Source: Anthoceros angustus
Taxonomy: Eukaryota > Streptophyta > Anthocerotopsida > Anthocerotales > Anthocerotaceae
Assembly: GCA_010909165.1 (NCBI GenBank)
Contig: MU008155.1
Span: forward strand, 930,001-994,000
Direction of reading: 5' to 3'
DNA length: 64,000 nt
The notes under the pieces are model-generated. The model was not told where the DNA came from. It was given only the letters and a program-made list of their open reading frames with translations, and made no database searches. The translations under genes and the position numbers were made by a program. This document shows, in pieces, positions 50,601-64,000 of the stretch. The stretch's first letter is position 1. The number at the start of each line of letters is the position of its first letter.

Positions 50601-53600
50601 GGGTTTGAAGGGTTGCATGCATGAGCGGTAAACAACAAAAGGTGGATGCCGCATCATCGTAATTCTATGACCGTGGATATCCGGTGAACGGCTTCATCGG
50701 TGAACTTCGACTCGCAAGTCAAGTGTTGGGTTCTCGGATAGTGGCGTCATTTCTATGTTGAAACATGACATGAAAGTACGGAGGTGCGGCTTGCATTCTC
50801 AGGTTCTCGAAAGTCCCCTCGAGGCACCAACGTTTGGATGTGTTGAGCGTCATTTCGAACCTCACCGCTAACCGACATAATCCATGCCCATTGGCCTAAC
50901 CTAATCGGCTACAATGTTCGCATGTGTAGCCGCCGATGACATATCCGCGAATACAGACTGATGGTTATGTCATCGGACATGCTCAATGCTTCATGTATAG
51001 ATAGTGTCTTGGTAGTTTTGTAAACGCCATGATGACAATACGCGGAATGTGGTAGGAGTTTGACAGTCGGCAGTTTTCAGGCTATTTTACGGGTTATGGC
51101 GAAAGCGGGGCAGGGTTCTTATTGCAAGGCTGATCATGGGCCCGCTATGGTAATTTCACGCCTCAACATTCAATGGCGAGAAAGAACAAAGCGCAAAATC
51201 GTATGCTTTCATACCAGCTGAAAACAAGCACACGAGAACATGCACTCGGGTTGGCCATCACCAGACACAACCGGACAAAGATACTGTTTCCATTTCAACA
51301 CGGTTGTCCTGTTTGTGCTCACGTAAGCGGACACCTCTACATGCGCCTCACCAACGATGCCGGAGTCGAACACCGAGCATTTTGCGGCATTACCAATGCC
51401 CCACCCAGATCGAGATTCACAAACATTAGGTTCATATGCCCCAGTCTTCCGGGTGCCCTATCCATGGTAGGGGGTGAACCAATGGATCATAGTCCTTAGT
51501 GGTCGTGTCCAAGGGAAGGTGACCTTGTCCATCGCCGCCCGAGAGTAGCACTATGTTCTGCCCAAACTCGCCACCAGCCCTGTCCCTATTACCTTTGTCA
51601 ATCGAATGCCGCCACACCGCCCACAAGACAAGACATGGAAGGATCTCACACCTGGGTGTAGAATGCTCCGATGCGTGGCGCTTGAGATCCACAAACCGGC
51701 TCCTTGCCACATTGTTCATCATCGGTTCTTTGGTGAACGCCTTAGGCCCGCGTAGCCTTCAACCTCTCCCAACTCTTCCTCCTCGCTTGGCTTCTCTAAA
51801 GTATTGAGACGGAGGTCCATGAATTGAGCTGCTGGGATCTCGTCTCGATATCACGTTGCCCGCACTTGAGAGCGGCTACCGATCCGAGCACACCCATCCA
51901 GACCCACTCGCCCACGTATACTCCATCAACTTCCTCAACAAGATAGGCTTGGTATGGAAACTACTCATCATCTGTGCATTATACGCCTTATGTTCCATGA
52001 CCTTCTCCTCAAAGCGGGTTGTCAACCAGCCATCATTCATAAAAGCCGGTGCGTGAGTGAGAAATGTTGTGGCACACAATCGCTTCAACGATCCAGTGGT
52101 GATATAATCTGCATCATACAGCTTGTCTGTTGCAACCGCTTTCACATTAGTTTTGTGCGACACCTAAGTGACACTTTACAGCAAGCAAAACCTCCCGTAC
52201 CATGGACATGTCATCTGGGGAATGAAATACCACGACGCGAAATACCTCGATGTCGTGATGCCCCGGAATTGCAATATGATATTTTCAAACTCATCGCGTC
52301 AATCATACCTCCTTGAGTTGGCATCCAGATGCAACCCTCGTGGCAAGTCCAATAGGAGCAGGGCAAGCGGACGGGGTTCCACAATGAGCCATTCTCACGA
52401 TGTTACCACATATTATTCCTATCTGCATGATCTCCGGAAGCATCTCGATCGTCTTCAACTTATCGGATGGAGGTCTCCAAGAATCGCCGCCATCTCGCCA
52501 TAATCTTCCATGCTTTGGCCTTCAACACATGTTCCTTGAAACTCGGAGTGCACTCCACGTTAGGCAAGCATTGGCTCGCACAACAAGGCAAAACCACCGT
52601 CAACCATGAGTGTTCATGGGCATATGGGAGTGTACATGGGCAAAGCGTCGGCGCCTAAAACAAATCGGATGCCCACCAAAGATTCTTAGAAATCAAACAT
52701 ATGACAAGCAGCCGTCCGGTGTGGACATTCCATACTTGCTCGGGTTCACACTTACCATATTTTTGAAAGCCGGTTGGAAGTTTGGTCCACAGTCTTGTAT
52801 TGAGGATACCGCTCCTAACCCGCTCAAACGCTCGCAAGTTCTTCGCAAGTGTGACGTGAATGAGGTTCGGCTTCTCCACCCAATCCGTGCTAAACTCATT
52901 TCCCAGACAAGACCTTCATGCATCTTGTCTTCAAATTGTTGTTGCTACCGAATGTTCAATCCCTTGAAAGCACTTCCACACTCTCACCGCACATCCGCAT
53001 CTTTAACCTCTATGACTACAAGGTCTCGGCCGCAGTTGGCCTTGGCCTTGTCTTCCTCCGCCTTTGTTTGTTTGGCGCTAGGGCTCGGGCCGCATCTATT
53101 TGTTCGTGCAATCGCCACATTCCCACTTCTCAAATATCTCGTCCACATACCTCCACACTTCTTCATCAACCTTCGCCACGCAGTAATCAAGTGTCCGTTG
53201 TCCACCGTGATAATCGAACCTTGGGGCCATGCTTTCGCATCCCACTTGGGGATCCCGCCTGGGCATATACATCCAGCTTCCTACATCGCACTTCAAGCCC
53301 TTCGCTCCCCGCACATCAACTCACCGATGTAACGCACTGCCCATGAAGGTGAATGTCTTCCGGCATCTGCGATGGTGTTGTGGTCTGCAGGCTACGATCC
53401 TCATCTCGTCCTCGTGAGTCCTAGCACATATGCATCCATCCACTTGAACTCTTCCTTCATTGGATCGAAAGCCGGGACCTTGCACGGAAGGAATGGTTCC
53501 CTCCCAAGACGAAGAAATTGTAAAGCCCTCTCATCCACCTTCTCAACGTCAAAGTTCTCTTTGTGAGGACAGCGAGGTCGACAACCACAACCATTGGCAA

Positions 53601-53879
53601 GACACCACTACCCATGGGCGTGTTTCATCTTCGCATCAAAGCCTCTACCCACGCGAGATCCAGCTTCCTCACCTTAGCTGCCTCACAGATCTTGGGGTGC
53701 GGACTTGATTGGCAACTTCAAGGTAGACTCCCGGACTCTCTTGATAGCAATACCGTCCCTTTCGACGTCCCGACTTGCATCCGCTTTTATGGCGAGCCTA
53801 TCATCGCGTGGCGACATCTGCCTTAGCTCTCTCCACAAACCTTGGCGTGGATCCTCTTCCTCCTCCTCCTCCACAATTC
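50601..53879. other. Degenerate, probably once-coding sequence; not recognised
   Basis: GC content is higher than in the preceding stretch. The minus strand carries a chain of neighbouring frames with coding-like composition (for example RYVDEIFEKWE near 53,130, FKWMDAYVLGL near 53,430 and GPNFQPAFKN near 52,770), broken by stops and frame changes. I recognise no domain. A decayed transposon protein is one possibility, given that it abuts a tandem array; that is inference. Confidence 0.35.
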
Positions 53880-56800
53880 CGGCTTCTCCGTCTTGCCACA
53901 GGTTTCTTGGCTACCTACCGCCTTTTCCTAATGTTTGCCATCTGCGGGGCCTCTCCTCTTTCCCCTTTCTTCAAATTTCCCATGAAGGCCTCGCTGCACC
54001 CTCCTGCGATCGAGAAGACCAGAACCATCCCGTGCAGGATAATATCCCGAGGTCATCTCGCCATCGCCTCTTCTTCAAGTTCTCCTCCTCCTCCTCCGAC
54101 CCACCTGCTTCCTCCAAGCTGCGCATCTTCGTCCTCCCACAAGGTAGAATGCCATCCGCAAAGCCCTCGGTGTCCTCGTTCGCCCCGACGTCCTCCTCAC
54201 CCGTCGACTACCTTGAGTAAAATGGAAGTGGCTCACCAAGTCTGGCCGCCAGTGAAACCGCTGGACGCCCGGTGCGCGGTAGTATCATGGACACCACCGG
54301 CTTGAGCAAACCGAGGCTGGATCCCCATCGTGTGGTATTGAAGAAGCATTGTTGGGATGCCTCTTCGCCACGGCAAGATCGGGTTGCTTCCCAACAGCAG
54401 ATCATGGGTTGCTTCTCAATTTGCATTGTTGGTTGCTTCCCGAGAGATGCATTGACGGACCGCTAGCTTGACGAACCCGCCCTGCACCCACTCCTACTCT
54501 AAGACGACTCTTGGGTTCAATCGACCCGGACATGCTCGAACCAACAGTTTGCGATTCCTTCTAAGCAAATTTGGTGCAACACTTTGTGGAACACTTTGTG
54601 TCCATCATTGTTACGCAACCCCGCAGCCTTCCTCTCTCACACTTTCCTACCGGCAAGCCACGGGGTCAAAAGTCCGGATCGCAGGTGAGTATACTGGACG
54701 TGGGGTCAGCTTGAGAAGCTGGTCTTCGTGAGTGCAGGAAAATTACGCACTTTGGTCATCCTTCTCCACAAATGCGTGAACAAAACAAAGACCAAGACAG
54801 AAGACTTTATACTTGAGTCAGCATCCAAGATGTACAGATACAGTATGTCCAGGACGCTGTCAGACCAATTCATATCAAAGGGAGAGTGTTCCAGAACATC
54901 TTTACGATCATGTCGATTTCACCGCTTGTATGGACTTTGGAATGATGTTGCTCGGTGGCGAGGTAGTGTGCGGGTCAAAGTTGTCATGCTATGGGTCTTG
55001 GAGGCCTTGGACCGGACTCGTGACAATGTTCGGGGCATCTGCGAATCGCGGCCTTCCGGGCCTGCTTTCTTCTCACCGCGGCGTCGCTCAAGACCTTTAC
55101 TCCGCTTCTTGGTCCGAGGTGCCATCTCGCAAAACACAAACCAAGTAGCAATGAGGCATCACGCACTATGGATTATGGATCGCAGCACGCCTTCATCACC
55201 CACCTTGATACCCTCCTCTTCAATCACCGGACAACCGGTGAGGATGAAGCGCCGATGATCCACGGATCCACGACTCTCAACGGCGATATGAACCTCCCGA
55301 TATGGAAGTGGTCGAATACCACCACGGTTACCAAAATACTTGAGTGAACCTTCGGGCTTCTCCCGTCTTGCCACAGGTTTCTTGGCTTTCCTGCCACCGC
55401 ACTTGCCCCTTTCCTAACTGTTGCCATCTGCAGGGCCTCTCCTCTTTCCCCCTTTCTTCAAATTTCCATGGAAGGCCTCTCACCGCACCTCCGCGATCGA
55501 AGCCCTCAAGACCAGAACCATCCGTGCAGGATAATATCCCGAGGTCATCCTGCTCATCAGCCTCTTCTTCGAAGTTCTCCTCCTCCTCTTCCGAGCCACC
55601 TTCAGCTTCCTCCAACTGCGCATCTTCGTCCTCCCCACATGGTAGAATGCCATCCGCAAAGCCCTCGGTGTCCTCAGGTTCGTCCTGGACGTCCTCCTCA
55701 CACCCGATCAGACTACCTTCAGAGTAAAATGGAAGTGGCTCACCAAGTCTGCTGGCCACAGTGAAACCGCGGGACGTCCGGTGCCCGGGGTAGTATCATG
55801 GACACCACCGGCTTGAAACCGAGGCGGTCGCTGGATCCCCATCGATGGCATTGAAGAAGCATTGTTGGGATGCCCGCCACGGTGTCGTTGCTTCCCAACA
55901 AGCAATGACCTTTGGGGGTTCACAATTTGCATTGTTGGGTTGCTTCCCAGAGATGCATTACTGACCAGCCGGGTTGATTTAACCCGGCCCCTGCACTCCT
56001 CCCTATGATCGACTCTTGGGTTCAATCGGCGGACATGCTCGAACCAACAGGTTGCTTGATTCCTTCTAAGCAAATTTGGTGCAACACTTTGTGGAACACT
56101 TTGTGTCCATCATTGTTACGCAACCCCGCAGTTCCTCTCTCACTTTCAAAGCCACGGGGTCAAAAGTCCGGATCGCGAGTATACTCGGATGGCGTGGGGT
56201 CGAGCTTGAGAAGTCACGGTCTTGAGTCAGGAAAATTACGTACCTTGGTCATCCTTCTCCACAAATCAAGTGAACAAAAGCAGCACCAAGGCAGGAAGAC
56301 TTTATACTTGAGTGCATCCAAGATGTATCTGACATATGCATGTCCAACAGGATTCTTGTCAGAGACCAATTCTGTCGAAACATATCAAAGGAGAGTGTTC
56401 GAACATCTTTCGATCATGTCGATTTCACCGCTTGTATGGACTTTGGAATGATGTTCGTGTCGACGAGGCAGTGCCTGAGGTCAAAGTTGTCATGCTATGG
56501 GTCTTGAGGCCTTGGGACTGGACTCGTGACAATGTTGGGGCCTCTGCGAATCGCCGCCTCAGCCCAAGCTTTTCTCACCGCAGTAGCGCGCCCTGCCCAG
56601 AGGTGCCATCAAACCAAGTAGCAATGAGGCATCACGCACTATGGATTATGGACCGTGCAGCACGCTTCATCACCCACCTACCTCCTCTTCAATCACCGGA
56701 CAACGGTGATGAGCGCCGATGATCCATGATCCACCGACTCCTCAACGGCGATATGAACCTCCCGATATGGAAGTGGTCGAATACCACCACGGTTACCAAA

Positions 56801-59800
56801 ATACCCGGAGTGAACCTTGCCTCCGTCTTGCCACAGGTTTCTTGGCTTTCTGCTACCGCGACCGTCCCTTTTCCGAACTGCCATCTGCGGGCCTCTCCTC
56901 TTTCCCCTTTCTTCAAATTTCCCAGCATGCCTCTGCACCTCCTGCCGATCGAATGACCCCGGAAGACACGTAAACCATCCCGTGCGGGGATAATATCCCG
57001 AGGTCATCCTGCTCACGCCTCTCTTCAAGTTCTCCTCCTCTTCGACCCACCTTCGCCTCCAATTGCATCGTCCTCCCCACAAGGTAGAATGCCATCCAAA
57101 GCCCTCGGTGTCCTCGGTTGTCCTGACGCCCTCCTCACCCCGATCGGACTACCTTGAGTAAAATGGAAGTAGCTCACACCCCTGCTGCAGTGAACCGCGT
57201 CGCCCGCGTGTAGTATCATGGACACTAATAGCACGAAAGGCTTGGATCCCCATCGGACGTATTGAAGAAGCATTGTTGGGATGCCTCGCCGCAAAGACAA
57301 GGTTGCTTCCCAACAAAGCGATCGGGTTGCTTCCGAATTGCTGTTGGGTTGCTTCGAGAGATGCATTAACGGGACGGGCGACAGCCTGAGAACTCGCCCC
57401 TGCAGACCCTCCACTCTACTCACCTTGACTCTTGGGTTCAATCACCGCATATCCGAACCAACAGTTTGCTGATTCCTTCTAAGCAAATTTGGTGCAACAC
57501 TTTGTGGAACACTTTGTGTCCATCATTGTTACATAACCACAGTTCCTCTCTCACACTTTCCGGTGGCAAGCCACGGGGTCAAAAGTCGGATCGCGGTGAG
57601 TATACTCGGATGGCCGTGGGGTCAGCTTGAGAAGGAGGTCGGTCTTGAGTGCGAGAGGAAAATTACCCTTGGTCATCCTTCTCCACAAACTGCGTGAACA
57701 AAACAGCGCCAAGACAGGAAGACTTTATACTTGACTGCGCTGCATCCAAGATGCTGATACGATATGTCCAGTGACGTTCATGACCAATTCTGTCCGACAT
57801 ATCAAAGGGAGAGTGTTCCAGAACATCTTTCTGATCATGTCGATTTCCGCCTGCTTGTATGGACTTTGGAATGATGTTCTGGTCGGTGACGAGGTAGTGT
57901 GTCACTGGGTCAAAGTTGTCGCGCTATGGGTCTTGAGGCCTTGGGACGGACTCGTGACAATGTTCGGGGCCTCATGAATCGCCGGCCTTCCGCCGGGCCC
58001 GTTTCTTCTCACCGCGAGCGCTGGCTCGGCTCGACCTTTACTCCGCTTCTTGGTGCAGGTGCCATCGCAAAACACAAACCAAGTAGCAATGAGGCATCAC
58101 GCACTATGGATTATGGTCGCAAGTAGCACGCCTTCATCACCCACCTTGATACCTCCTCTTCAATCATTGGACAACCGGTGAGGATGAAGCGCCGATGATC
58201 ACGGGATCCACCGACTCCTCAGCGCGATATGAACCTCCCGATATGGAAGTACCACCACGGTTACCAAAATACTTGGAGTGAACCTTGGGCTTCTCAGTCT
58301 TGCCACCAGGTTTCTTGGCTTTCACGCTACCGCGCACCGTCCCTTTCAATCTGTTGCCATCTGCAGGCCTCTCCTCTTCCCCTTCAAATTTCCCATGAAG
58401 GCCTCTTGCTGCACCTCCTGCGATCCGAACAGCCCCCGCGGAAGACGCATAAACCATCCCGTGCGGGGATAATATCCGGTCATCCCGCTCATCGCCTCTT
58501 CTTGAAGTTCTCTCCTCCTCTTCCGACCCACCTTGACTTCCTCCAATTGCGCATCTTCGTCCTCCCCACAAGGTAGAATGCCATCCAAAGCCCTCGGTGT
58601 CCCTCGGGTTCGTCTGGGCGTCCTCCTCACCCCCGTCGAGACTACCTTGAGTAAAATGGAAGTGGCTCACCAAATCTGCAGCCACGTGAAACCGCTGGGC
58701 GTCCGGTAGGTGCCCGGCGGTAGTATCATGGACACCACCGGCCACCAGAACTGGGCTGGCGGATCCCCAATGCGACGGTATTGAAGAAGCATTGTTGGGA
58801 TGCCTCTTCGCCCGCAGACGGTTGCTTCCAAATGAGCCTTTATTGCTTTAATTTGCATTGTTGGGTTGCTTCCCGAGAGGGAAGCAGGACGGCGCTAGCG
58901 GTGACGAACCCCGGCCCCCACTCCTACTCGGCAGCGACTCTTGGGTTCAATCGACCGGACATGCTCGAACCAACAGTTTGTCTCGATTCCTTCTAAGCAA
59001 ATTTGGTGCAACACTTTGTGGAACACTTTGTGTCCATCATTATTCATAACCCTCAGGTTCCTCTCTCTCACACTTTCGGGTGGCAAAGCCTATACGGGGT
59101 CAAAAGTCGGATCGCGGTGAGTATACTCGGATGGCCGTGGGGTCGAGCTTGAGAAGGCCCTCGTCTTGAGTGCGAGAGGAAAATTCACGCACTTGGTCAT
59201 CCTTCTCCACAAGCTGCGTGAACAACAGGCACCAAGGCAGGAAGACTTTATACTGAGCGCATCCAAGATGGCTGGATACAGTATGTCCAACAGGACGTTG
59301 CTAGAGACCAATTCTGTCCGACATATCAAGGAGAGTGTTCGGGAACATCTTTTACGATCATGTCGATCACGCTGCTTGTATGGACTTTGGAATGATGTTC
59401 GTGTATGGCCAGGTAGTGTGTCATGAGGTCAAAGTTGTCATGCTATGGGTCTTGAGGCCTTGGACGGACTCGTGACAATGTCCAGGGGCCTCTGCGAATC
59501 ACCGGCCCGGGCCGTTTCTTCATCGGTGCGAGCGCGTCAGCTCGACACCTTTACTCCGCTTCTTGAGTGCAGGTGCCATCTGCAAAAAACAAACCAAGTA
59601 GAAATGAGGCATCAAGCACTACGGATTATTGACTACAAGTATCACGCTTCATCAGCCCACCTTGATATCCTCCTCTTCAATCAGGACAACCGGTGAGGAT
59701 GAAGCGCCGATCCATGATCCACCCGACCTCAGCGCGATATGAACCTCTCCGATATGGAAGTGGTCGAATACCACCACGGTTACCAAAATACTTGAGTGAA

Positions 59801-62768
59801 CCTTGGGCTTCTCCCGTCTTGCCACAGGTTTCTTGGCTTTCACGCTCACTGACCGCCCCTTGTCCCTTTTAATTTGCCATCTGCAGGGGCCTCCTCTTCC
59901 CCTTTCTTCAAATTTCCCATGAAGGCCTCCCCGCACCCTCCTGCGATCGAATGACCCCCAAGACGTCAACCATCCCGTGCGGGGATAATATCCCGAGGTC
60001 ATCACGCTCATCGGCCTCTTCTTGAGTTCTCCTCCTCCGACCCACCTTGACTTCCTCCAATTGCGCATCTTCGTCCTCCCACAAGGTAGAATGCCATCCA
60101 TAAAGCCCTCGGTGTCCTCGAGGTTCGTCTGGAGCCTCCTCCTCCTCACCCGTCGGACTACCTTGAGTAAAATGGAAGTGGCTCACCAAATCACGGGCCA
60201 GTGAAACAGCAGACCAAGGGTGCCGCGGTAGTATCATGGACACCACCGGCCAGCGTGAAAGCCCAAGGGCTTCTTTGGATCCCCATCTTGACGGTATTGA
60301 AGAAGCATTGTTGGGATGCCTCTTCGCCCGCAGATGCTCAGGTTGCTTCCCAAGCAGCATTGGGTTGTCATGCAATTGCATTGTTGGGTTGCTTCAGAGA
60401 TGCATTGACGGGACCGGCTAGCTTGTGACAGCCCCTGGACCCACTCTACTCTCGGCAGCGACTCTTGGGTTCAATCGACCCGGACATGCTCGAACCAACG
60501 GTTTTGATTCCTTCTAAGCAAATTTGGTGCAACACTTTGTGGAACACTTTGTGTCCATCATTGTTACGCAACCCCGCACAGTTCCTCTCTCACACTTTCC
60601 GGCGCCACGGGTCAAAAGTCCGGATCGCGGTGAGTATACTCGGATGGCGTGGGGTCGAGCTTGAGAAGGCATCGGTCTCGAGTGAGGAAAAATTCGTAGC
60701 CATGGTCATCCTTCTCCACTGCGTGAACAAAAGCGGCACCAAGGCAGGAAGACTTTATACTTGAGTCGCTGCATCCAAGATGTCTGATATGTCAGGGGCG
60801 TTCTTTGCAGACCAATTCTGTCCGACATATCAAAGGGAGAGTGTTCGAGAACATCTTTACGATCATGTCGATACCGCAGGTATGGACTTTGGAATGATGT
60901 TGTGATTTAGGTAGTGTGTCGCTGAGGTCAAAGTTGTCATGCTATGGGTCTTGGAGGCCTTGGGACGGACTCGTGACAATGTTCGGGGCCTCTGAATCGC
61001 CGCCTTCCGCGGCCCGTTTCTCGGAGTGCGGCGTCTGGCTCAAGACCTTTACTCCGCTTCTTGGTCCGAGGTGCCATCGCAAAACACAAACCAAGTAGCA
61101 ATGAGGCATCACGCACTATGGATTATGGATCAAGTAGCACGCTTCATCACCTTGATACCTCCTCTTCAATCACCGGACAACGGTGAGGATGAAGCGCCGA
61201 TGATCCACGGATCCACCGACTCCTCAGCGATATGAACCTCCCGATATGGAAGTGGTCGAATACCACCAGGTTGCAAAATGCCGGAGTGAACCTTGGGCTT
61301 CTCCGTCTTGCCACAGGTTTCTTGGCTTTCCACACTACCTTGTCCCTTTTTCGGAATCTGCATTTGCCATCTGCGGGGCCTCTCCTCCTTTCTTCAAATT
61401 TCCCCTTTGTGAAGGCCTCACGCACCTCCTGCGATCGAACAGCCCGAAGACCGCGTAAACCATCCGTGCAGGATAATATCCGAGGTCATCCCCGCCATCG
61501 CCTCTTCTTGAAGTTCTCCTCCGACCCACCTTGACTTCCTCCAATTGCGCATCTTCGTCCTCCCCACAAGGTAGAATGCCATCCGCAAAGCCCTCGGTGT
61601 CCTCGTGTTCGCCTGGACCTCCTCACCCCGATCGACTACCTTGAGTAAAATGGAAGTGGCTCACCAAGCAGCCACTGTGAAACGGGACGCCCGGTGCCGG
61701 CGGTAGTATCATGGACACCACATACCGACGAAACCGAGGCGAAGCCGGATCCCCATCGCTGACGGGGTATTGAAGAAGCATTGTTGGGATGCCTCACCGA
61801 TCGGGTTGCTTCCCGCAAGACCGCGGTTGTTTTGACTATTGTTGGGTTGCTTCGAGAGATGCATTGGGACCTAGCTTCGGTTGACGAACCCGGCCCCAGA
61901 CCCACTCCTACTCTAAGACCGACTCTTGGGTTCAATCGACCTGCATTGCTCGAACCAACAGTTGCGATTCCTTCTAAGCAAATTTGGTGCAACACTTTGT
62001 GGAACACTTTGTGTCCATCATTGTTACGCAACCCCGCAGTTCCTCTCACACTTTCCGGCAAGCCACGGGGTCAAAAGTCCGGATCGCGGTGAGTATACTC
62101 GGATGGCCGTGGGGTCGAGCTTGAGAAGTCATTCGGTCTGAGTGAGGAAAATTACGCCTTTGGTCATCCTTCTCCACAAACTGCTGCGTGAACAAAACAA
62201 AGACCAAGACAGAAGACTTTATACTTGAGTGCGCGCATCCAAGATGTCAGATACGTATGTCCAACAGAGCGTTCTGCATCTGACCAATCGTCCGACATAT
62301 CAAAGGAGAGTGTTCGAACATCTTTCCGATCATGTCGATTTCCACCGCTTGTATGGACTTTGGAATGATGTTGCCTGACGAGGTAGTGTCGCTGGGTCAA
62401 AGTTGTCATGCTATGGGTCTTGGAGGCCTTGGGACCGGACTCGTGACAATGTTCGGGGCCTCATAATCGCCGCCCGCCCGGGCCTGCTTTTCTCAGGGCC
62501 GGCTGCTCAAGACCTTTACTCCGCTTCTTGGTCCGAGGTGCCATCGCAAAACACAAACCAAGTAGCAATGAGGCATCACGCACTATGGATTATGGATCGC
62601 AAGTAGCACGCTTCATCACCCACCTTGATACCTCTCCTCTTCAATCACGGACAACCGGTGAGGATGAAGCGCCGATGATCCAGATCCACCGACTCGACGG
62701 CGATATGAACCTCCCGATATGAAAGTGGTCGAATACCACGGTTACCAAAATACTTCGGAGTGAACCTT
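53880..62768. repeat. Array of six head-to-tail units of about 1.48 kb
   Basis: Unit starts (cgtcttgccacaggtttcttgg) lie near 53,885, 55,355, 56,825, 58,295, 59,812 and 61,305. The anchor gcaaatttggtgcaacactttgtgg recurs at 54,569, 56,068, 57,480, 58,996, 60,515 and 61,976. The array begins at that block, and its last unit ends at the block (gagtgaacct) that precedes each unit start, so it holds a whole number of units. Copies differ mostly by small indels. On the minus strand a Glu-rich frame appears in each unit, but it is continuous for over 140 codons only in unit 2. Function unknown. Confidence 0.92.
55328..55759 (-). CDS. Glu-rich hypothetical frame in array unit 2
   Basis: A 143-codon frame with a strongly acidic middle (EEDVQDEPEDTEG, GSEEEEENFEEEADEQDD) followed by a basic, Lys/Arg/Gly-rich tail. 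The same peptide blocks recur in every other unit of the array but in shifting frames. It would be the best candidate for a protein encoded by the array. No family was recognised, the start codon is uncertain, and it could be a chance frame or one exon of a longer gene. Confidence 0.25.
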   Translation of the reverse strand: MASRLGEPLPFYSEGSLIGCEEDVQDEPEDTEGFADGILPCGEDEDAQLEEAEGGSEEEEENFEEEADEQDDLGILSCTDGSGLEGFDRGGAVRGLPWKFEERGKEERPCRWQQLGKGQVRWQESQETCGKTGEARRFTQVFW

Positions 62769-64000
62769 TGGTGCCCGCTATATGCATCTCCTCGCAATAT
62801 TTTCGCCAAACCCGCCTTCCGCTAGCTCACGACGGTGGATGGCTGGTGTGACGGGGCATGACAGCATTTATCTCCACTGCAGCAACAAATACCGCCAAAT
62901 GAGCTGGAATCGCAAATTGGGTTGATGCACCGTAGTCAGAACTGCTCCGCCATGTTTCGCCGTAACAAGGACACAACCGCTAAACAAAGAATAAAGCATA
63001 TTTTATGGAATATGCCTAGTTTTGCCGCTGGCAAAACTCAATTTCCTATTGCAAAATCTCGTGCTCGATTCTCGCAACTGTGAATGCATTTAACGATCCT
63101 CAAGCGCCATGATTTGTAGCCGCAAAGTAGATATCCGTCCTAATTGTCAATAATCAATGCGGTCCAAAGAACCGAGGCATCTATACATGATGTTGAACGG
63201 GGCAATGGGGGTCTCCTCCTGCGCTCTCAACAATTGCGTTTTCACTAGTCACGAGCAATGGCAAGCGATCTCAATGCGAGAGGAGGAGTTTTTGATTTGG
63301 TGAACGATGACTAGTGACCGATGAAGACATCGCCATGTGCCCGAGTCTGGATATCGTGGACTTGGCGGCAGGCCGCAGCAGATGCTAGGCATGGGGGTCC
63401 ACTAGGCAATGTGTCAAATTCGTGGTCGACATTCAAGACGCGCAGACCCTGTAAACCCCGGACGTCCGGTGAAGGCCGCTGTCAAGCTTCAAGACCCGGA
63501 CACGCATCGGATTTGGATCAAACCGACTTGGCCGGGTGATACGTTGGACGCGGCTGCAAGTGATGGAGACCTGTACTTGTTTGATCCGGGATGGACTCCG
63601 GAACGGGCGCAGTGAGACCAGGAACAAATTGCAGCACATGTGGACCGGCATGTCCGAGCTCGACATCGCGCACTGGAGCGGCGGCCCCGATATCCACCAC
63701 CCGACAGGCGCAACCTCGGCCCACCTCGACAGCCTGCAGCCGGCACTATATACCCAGGTCTGTTCAAATCGCCAGGTGCCAAGAAATTGGCAAGGATGTT
63801 CTGCTCTGATCCAAATCCACGCGCAAAGCGGGTGGCTCCTGGGCGAGCGGAAGGTGACAAGGTGGCACCTACAACAAGTCCATGGTGTGCTTCGCAAGAG
63901 TACCATCAACCTTGTGTCACACCACCTGGCACGAATGACAAAGACGGACTCAAGCAGAGTGTTGGTGAGTCTCCGATCATGTGAGAAGATGCATGCGATC
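62769..64000. other. No gene recognised; possible coding remnant on plus strand
   Basis: After the array the sequence is unique within the window. A plus-strand frame at 63,409-63,615 (peptides THRIWIKPTWPG and DLYLFDPGWTPE) and an overlapping one at 63,640-63,984 have coding-like composition but no family I can name. The window ends shortly after, so a gene cut by the edge is possible. Confidence 0.3.

Noticed and set aside
53880-62768. rDNA, 5S or CRISPR-like array
   Set aside because: Units are about 1.48 kb, show no rRNA similarity I can recognise, and have no short repeat-spacer structure.

Overview
This window looks like nuclear DNA from a land plant, most likely a seedless vascular plant of the Selaginella type. 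Three things point that way: a plastid-targeted GapCp glyceraldehyde-3-phosphate dehydrogenase with a transit peptide, an LRR receptor kinase of plant type, and very short introns (mostly 75-130 bp) with GT-AG borders. The lineage is inference from gene content and intron size; no marker settles the genus.

Layout. Positions 1-25 kb are repeat-rich. A large imperfect inverted repeat (arms about 2.4-6.56 kb and 7.79-12.16 kb) surrounds a broken Ty1/copia fragment. The arms look like a gag-only LTR-type element. A tandem duplication (11.53-15.14 kb) joins the outer end of the right arm to the 3' half of an unrecognised gene (to 16.6 kb). Then come decayed genes: a PR-1/CAP pseudogene (18.1-18.7 kb), a neprosin-family pseudogene with an in-frame TGA in a 60-bp exon (19.1-20.4 kb), a copia gag relic (22.7-23.3 kb) and minisatellite-like tandem repeats (23.9-25.0 kb).

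Positions 25.4-49 kb are a gene island: GapCp (14 exons, minus), a SWIM zinc-finger protein gene (minus), a METTL-type methyltransferase (plus, divergent from the SWIM gene), a 15-exon LRR receptor-like kinase (minus, convergent with the methyltransferase) and an A-type cytochrome P450 (minus). GapCp, the methyltransferase and the receptor kinase give fully consistent reading frames across all splice junctions. Between GapCp and the SWIM gene, the segment carrying the GapCp promoter and transit-peptide exon plus the 3' half of the SWIM gene has been duplicated. One further copy is internally deleted, and three junctions each show 9 bp of microhomology. One junction puts a GapCp promoter and transit-peptide exon head-to-tail upstream of a SWIM exon fragment, a possible chimeric gene.

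Positions 49-64 kb are again repeat-rich. An AT-rich stretch and unrecognised degenerate sequence lead into an array of six head-to-tail units of about 1.48 kb (53.88-62.77 kb). The array starts and stops at the same point of the unit.

Repeat copies throughout differ mainly by indels of 1-5 bp, often in homopolymers, while the single-copy genes are frame-perfect. That pattern suggests unpolished long-read consensus in the repeats, so frameshifts there should not be taken as biological without read support.
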